Of a stretch of DNA of 12,500 nucleotides, positions 9,424-12,500 are shown in pieces. The translations under genes and the position numbers were made by a program. The first letter of the stretch is position 1; the number at the start of each line of letters is the position of its first letter. This stretch comes from Trachelipus rathkii (taxonomy: Eukaryota; Arthropoda; Malacostraca; Isopoda; Trachelipodidae), in the NCBI GenBank assembly GCA_015478945.1, contig JABUQX010116896.1:1-12500 (forward strand), written 5' to 3'. The notes under the pieces were generated by a model. The model was not told the DNA's origin, did no database searches, and saw only the letters and a program-made list of their open reading frames with translations.

Positions 9424-9540
9424 ATGCCCGGGGTGGGGCTTCGGCCCCCCCCCCTCTATATATCAGCCCCCCCGTCCCCCGCAGAGTGGGGTGCCCCGCT
9501 CGCAAGCTCGGCGGGTCTCGGGGGGCGGGAGTTTTTTTTT
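9424..9540. repeat. GC cluster with stable hairpins and a trailing T run
   Basis: The first hairpin is GGGGC-TTCG-GCCCC (9435-9448), a UUCG tetraloop closed by C-G. The second is composite: GCCCCCC 9466-9472 with GGGGGGC 9520-9526, CCCGC 9478-9482 with GCGGG 9511-9515, and inside them GAGTGGGG 9484-9491 with CCCCGCTC 9494-9501. Nine T residues follow at 9532-9540, the layout of an intrinsic terminator on the + strand. The C runs 9445-9454, 9467-9473 and 9476-9480 give the minus strand G-quadruplex potential. The overlapping proline-rich frame is an artefact of the C runs. Confidence 0.65.
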
Positions 9541-9629
9541 AAAATTAAAAATCCCCATCCTAAAACTAATAATGAGATCGAAAATCAAATAATTAAAATG
9601 AAAGAAAAAAAATTTAAATTACCCTTATT

Positions 9630-9675
9630 AAATAATGAATAATGAATAATAATAAATAATAAATTAATAATAATA

Positions 9676-9713
<38 letters not shown>

Positions 9714-9730
9714 TAATAAAATAATAATAA
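9630..9730. repeat. TAA trinucleotide microsatellite
   Basis: Interrupted TAA/AAT repeats, with a pure run of 11 TAA units at 9679-9711. The poly-isoleucine frame on the minus strand is a translation of this repeat. Confidence 0.9.
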
Positions 9731-9867
9731 ATATATGCAAATCAACTTCTGTTGGTGATAGGGGAAAGTAAAAACGCTGAGAACGCTAGAGCTTATACGA
9801 AATGGCAGCAATAAAGAAAAGGCCCGAAATTCGTTGTTTTTCTTATCGAAAATTTCCCCCGTATATA

Positions 9868-9895
9868 TGGAGTCAACATCTTTATAAAATTGTCC
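9868..9895 (-). repeat. Right inverted terminus of the putative element
   Basis: Perfect reverse complement of the 15-bp core at 9868-9882, then a TATAAAATTGTCC extension that partly matches the left terminus. TA-rich sequence resumes immediately downstream. Confidence 0.6.
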
Positions 9896-10342
9896 TTATA
9901 TAATATATTATATATAGATAATATATTAATTACTATTATATATATATGTATATATTATTATATATATATAATAATATATATATTATATATAGAGTATAGT
10001 ATATATATCTATATATATATACGTCAGTGCGGTACCTTGGAAGAATACGCTTGGGTAGGCAGAGTTTATAGATAATATTAATTATATTATTAGTATATTA
10101 TATATATATATAGTATATATAGTACTATATATAAATAAGTAGTAGCTATATATATATATATATATTATATATATTATATATATAGTTATTTAGATACTAA
10201 TAGTACTATGATATTATGATATGAGTATGGTAGTAGCATTACACTATATTAGTGAAGATAAATAAGAAACATAGATATATAATATATATATATAGTAGAT
10301 ATAACTATAATATATTATAGATTAGTATATATATATAATATG

Positions 10343-10389
<47 letters not shown>

Positions 10390-10400
10390 ATTATATATGC
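9896..10400. repeat. TA microsatellite with small islands
   Basis: Imperfect TA repeats, purest at 10348-10386 (39 bp of TA). They are interrupted by a mixed island at 10020-10072 that includes CAGTGCGGTACCTTGG, and by a weaker one at 10190-10260. No gene is seen. Confidence 0.85.
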
Positions 10401-11220
10401 TAACGGAAACATCGAAAACATATTTTTAATAATTATATATACGTACCTATTTATTTGTAGGAAAAGCTGTTTACATTATATTAACCAAATACTTAATTTT
10501 ATATATCTATATCTCTTATTATATGAGTAACATTTCTTAGGCCTATCCATTTTTTTAAAATAAGAGCTGTCGTGTTTTATAGATAAGTTTTTAAAGCCGT
10601 TTTTTCTTTTATAATAAAATCTACACTTACTCCATTATGTATTATTTCACTTATTTTATTGTATATATATGCAAATAAGCGTCACTTAAATAAATGTATA
10701 GTGAAACGATTCATAATTTCAATATCTTAGATAAATCAACGCCATTCGATAGTCAAAAATTTCCATAAGAAACTGCCACTAGAGCCAGCGCCCTATATTT
10801 CCGATTATATTTTACGGGAAGTAGAACGATTAAAGATTTCATATATATTTATTCAATTATTTTTATCGAATTAGTATTGGTAGGGTAAAAGCTAGCCCGC
10901 CTTCCCCTTGATAAGTTGACGGTAAAAAAATGACGTCATTGCGTCGCGCCCGAGTGGTTTATTAGATTTTTTATACTCCTAAGAACAGAGTAGTGTAGCG
11001 GAGTTAAATGAAAATTCATTTATGATTATAGCTTATTTTGATTTGGTTTTTTCTTTTAATTTATGATGAAAAAGATTTTTCCTTTTTTTAACTTTTTTTA
11101 TTATAAAATTTTAAATAATTTTTTACGTTATAATTAACAATTTAATTTCATTATGTTAAACCTATGAACAAAATATTTGGGTTTTATGTTTGAGGCTACC
11201 TACCGTTTCGGGCTCTATTC
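10401..11220. other. AT-rich non-coding stretch, no gene seen
   Basis: All frames contain frequent stops. It holds a perfect 10-bp palindrome ATGACGTCAT at 10930-10939 followed by a GC-richer patch (10940-10956), then a T-rich run (11040-11160). No tRNA or rRNA signature was found. Confidence 0.55.
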
Positions 11221-12385
11221 CAAGGTATACGCCCCTGAATATATATATAGTATGATGATATATATTGTATTTAATGTTTAAGTATATATATTATGGGGAT
11301 TTATATCTAGATATTTTTATTGTTTGATTATTTTAAGACTGATTTATATTTTTGGTTTGTTTAGGTATTTTATATAGTTATGTATTTATTATATATTAGG
11401 TGTTTTATACTAACCTATGAATTAACAGAATCCTTAGGTAATTTGCGAAAAGTTCTATTTGGTACATAGTGCCTAGGATTATGTTATCCGATGTCTTTGA
11501 TTGCGGTATTTTTTTTGGTGGTTGGTAACATGAGTACCTTGGTATATAAAGGTCTTCTTATAATAGATAGCGGGTTGCTTCCATATATAGTTATTTTGTA
11601 ATGTTTGTTTATATAGTGAGTGAATTATTTGACTTTATATCGTATTTTAGTAATATATATATATATTTATTTTTTTTGTATTACTATTTGTGTTATTAGT
11701 CTATATATTAGTATGGTAGAATAGGTTAAGTTATAGTTGTTTGTCGTATAGTACTAGTACTATGTATAATATATGTGGATTTAGGGATTTAGTGGTATTG
11801 GAATTTGTTTTTATCGATATAGTTTTTGAGTTTTTATTTATATGTTTTATGTAGTTTATAAGGTTATTATATGTGTTAGGGTATGAGTGTATAATATGTA
11901 GGGAACCGGCTCTCATCAAGAGAGGGATTGAGCACTTTGATCTATAACGGCTAAAGGATTCAGACTTTTGAAAATTGGGAAGAACATCTAATGAATATTG
12001 AAACTGAATACTTGTCGATTTATTATTTTTTGTATGTTTTCTAGAAAGTTGGTTGGAAGCTTTAGTTTAGTGGAACGTTTTCTTCGAAGCGAGATGAGGA
12101 TTGAGTTTGATGTTGAGGGAGTGGGGCAAATGATGGTTGGCTCGACCCTGACATCTGAGTGGCGAACGGTAATTCTGTTGCGTTGGTTTAAATCTTTGGT
12201 TGTTATCTGACTTTGTCGGTAGGATTTAGAATAGTTGAGGTTCTGTAAGTCATCAATTTGATATTTTAATTCATAGATTGTCTATTTTAGCTTTATTTCA
12301 AAATCCTTTACATGTTTTTATATTTATTTTGTTTTGTAAGTAGGTATAGGGTGGATAACTTATTGATGGATATAGGGTGTTTAGT
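11221..12385. other. T- and G-biased stretch, no supported gene
   Basis: The + strand is markedly richer in T than A and in G than C over long runs, especially 11470-11900. Stops are frequent even if TGA is read as Trp in the frames I checked. A 70-codon frame opening at a TTG (11998-12210) has no feature I recognise. A perfect 16-bp palindrome lies at 11748-11763 and a CTCTC/GAGAG hairpin at 11910-11924. Confidence 0.5.
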
Positions 12386-12410
12386 GGGGTATTGCGGGGG
12401 AGGGGTCGGG
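12386..12410 (+). other. G-quadruplex motif
   Basis: Four G runs (12386-12389, 12396-12400, 12402-12405, 12408-12410) lie within 25 bp with loops of at most seven bases, which satisfies the usual intramolecular quadruplex pattern. Confidence 0.6.
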
Positions 12411-12450
12411 AGTCTAAGTGGTAAGTTTCATGGATTGTTATGTTTTTAGT

Positions 12451-12487
12451 TTCCTCTCCCTCTCTCATCTCTCTCTCGTCTCTCGTC
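12451..12487. repeat. CT microsatellite
   Basis: CTCTC/TCTCT repeats near the window edge, of the same kind and orientation as the CT field at 5658-5818. It may continue past the window. Confidence 0.75.
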
Positions 12488-12500
12488 GATAAATTTAGTA

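Larger units (their letters stand above)
9084..9895. mobile_element. Putative inverted-repeat-bounded element inserted in TA repeats
   Basis: The ends are inverted copies of each other. The 15-bp core AAGATGTTGACTCCA (9094-9108) is the perfect reverse complement of 9868-9882, and similarity extends outward through ATTTATA-like and GG-C-A sequence to 9084 and 9895 with small indels in A/T runs. TA microsatellite lies directly outside both ends, consistent with insertion at TA. There is no transposase frame inside. Contents are a 31-bp palindrome, an A-rich stretch, a GC cluster and a TAA microsatellite. It could be a non-autonomous (MITE-like) element, or an inversion or recombination boundary. 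Confidence 0.4.

Noticed and set aside
9424..9540. Possible yeast-type mitochondrial ori (three GC clusters with promoter)
   Set aside because: No WTATAAGTA promoter is adjacent and the A-B-C cluster order is not recognisable.
9421..9811. Proline-rich frame (9421-9642 plus) and isoleucine-rich frame (9614-9811 minus)
   Set aside because: The first follows from C runs in the GC cluster, the second from the TAA microsatellite.
9890..10075. Ile/Tyr-rich frame across TA repeats
   Set aside because: Direct translation of TA microsatellite.
10941..10965. GCCCGAGTGGTTT resembling a Leu/Ser tRNA D-arm
   Set aside because: No anticodon arm, TpsiC arm or matching acceptor stem follows.
11944..11957. 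CTATAACGGCTAAAGG resembling the LSU rRNA CTATAACGG...CTAAGG motif
   Set aside because: The spacing is wrong and the highly conserved sequence that should follow is absent.
11731..12210. Frames at 11731-11919 (minus) and 11998-12210 (plus)
   Set aside because: Composition-driven, short, and without recognisable motifs; the second begins at a TTG with no supporting signal.

Overview
This 12.5 kb window is AT-rich (very roughly 70% A+T by eye) and I find no protein-coding gene, rRNA or tRNA in it that I can support. The longest stop-free reading frames are short. Nearly all of them can be explained by the repeats or skewed base composition beneath them. So long a stretch without genes is not bacterial or phage-like. 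It fits non-coding DNA of an AT-rich eukaryote, or the intergenic part of an expanded organelle genome such as fungal or algal mitochondrial or plastid DNA. Compact GC-rich hairpin clusters sitting in a nearly pure A/T background resemble the GC clusters of such organelle genomes. That is inference: nothing here fixes the organism or the compartment.

Layout. Positions 60-2680 hold a decayed tandem array: an AT-rich spacer of about 105-155 bp alternates with short tracts of the hexamer CTCCGG. Positions 2681-3734 are AT-rich and featureless apart from a small inverted repeat. Positions 3735-4200 are a GA microsatellite field. A TA-rich tract (4260-4710) and a mixed-composition segment (4711-5657) follow, closed by a CT field (5658-5818), which is the GA field in reverse orientation. 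Positions 5819-7290 are AT-rich with nothing recognisable. A 51-bp unit is tandemly duplicated at 7291-7392, and a diverged third copy lies beyond a GC island (7441-7765). That island, a nested stem-loop at 8083-8211 and a GC cluster at 8309-8415 are the most structured part of the window.

Positions 8740-9083 and 9896-10400 are TA microsatellite. Between them sits a block of about 810 bp (9084-9895) bounded by matching inverted termini of about 25-28 bp with a 15-bp perfect core. It contains a 31-bp palindrome, a second GC cluster followed by nine T residues, and a TAA microsatellite. It is the best candidate for a discrete mobile or rearranged element here. Positions 10400-12440 are AT-rich; from 11221 the + strand is biased to T and G. 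The window ends with a G-quadruplex motif and a short CT tract.

There is no gene team to describe. The main signals are structural: three GC-rich islands, two of which share the hairpin start GGGGCTTCG, embedded in microsatellite DNA, and repeat copies split by an apparent insertion. A degraded, misassembled or artificially generated sequence could also look like this and cannot be excluded by reading alone. All repeat and hairpin calls were made by eye.
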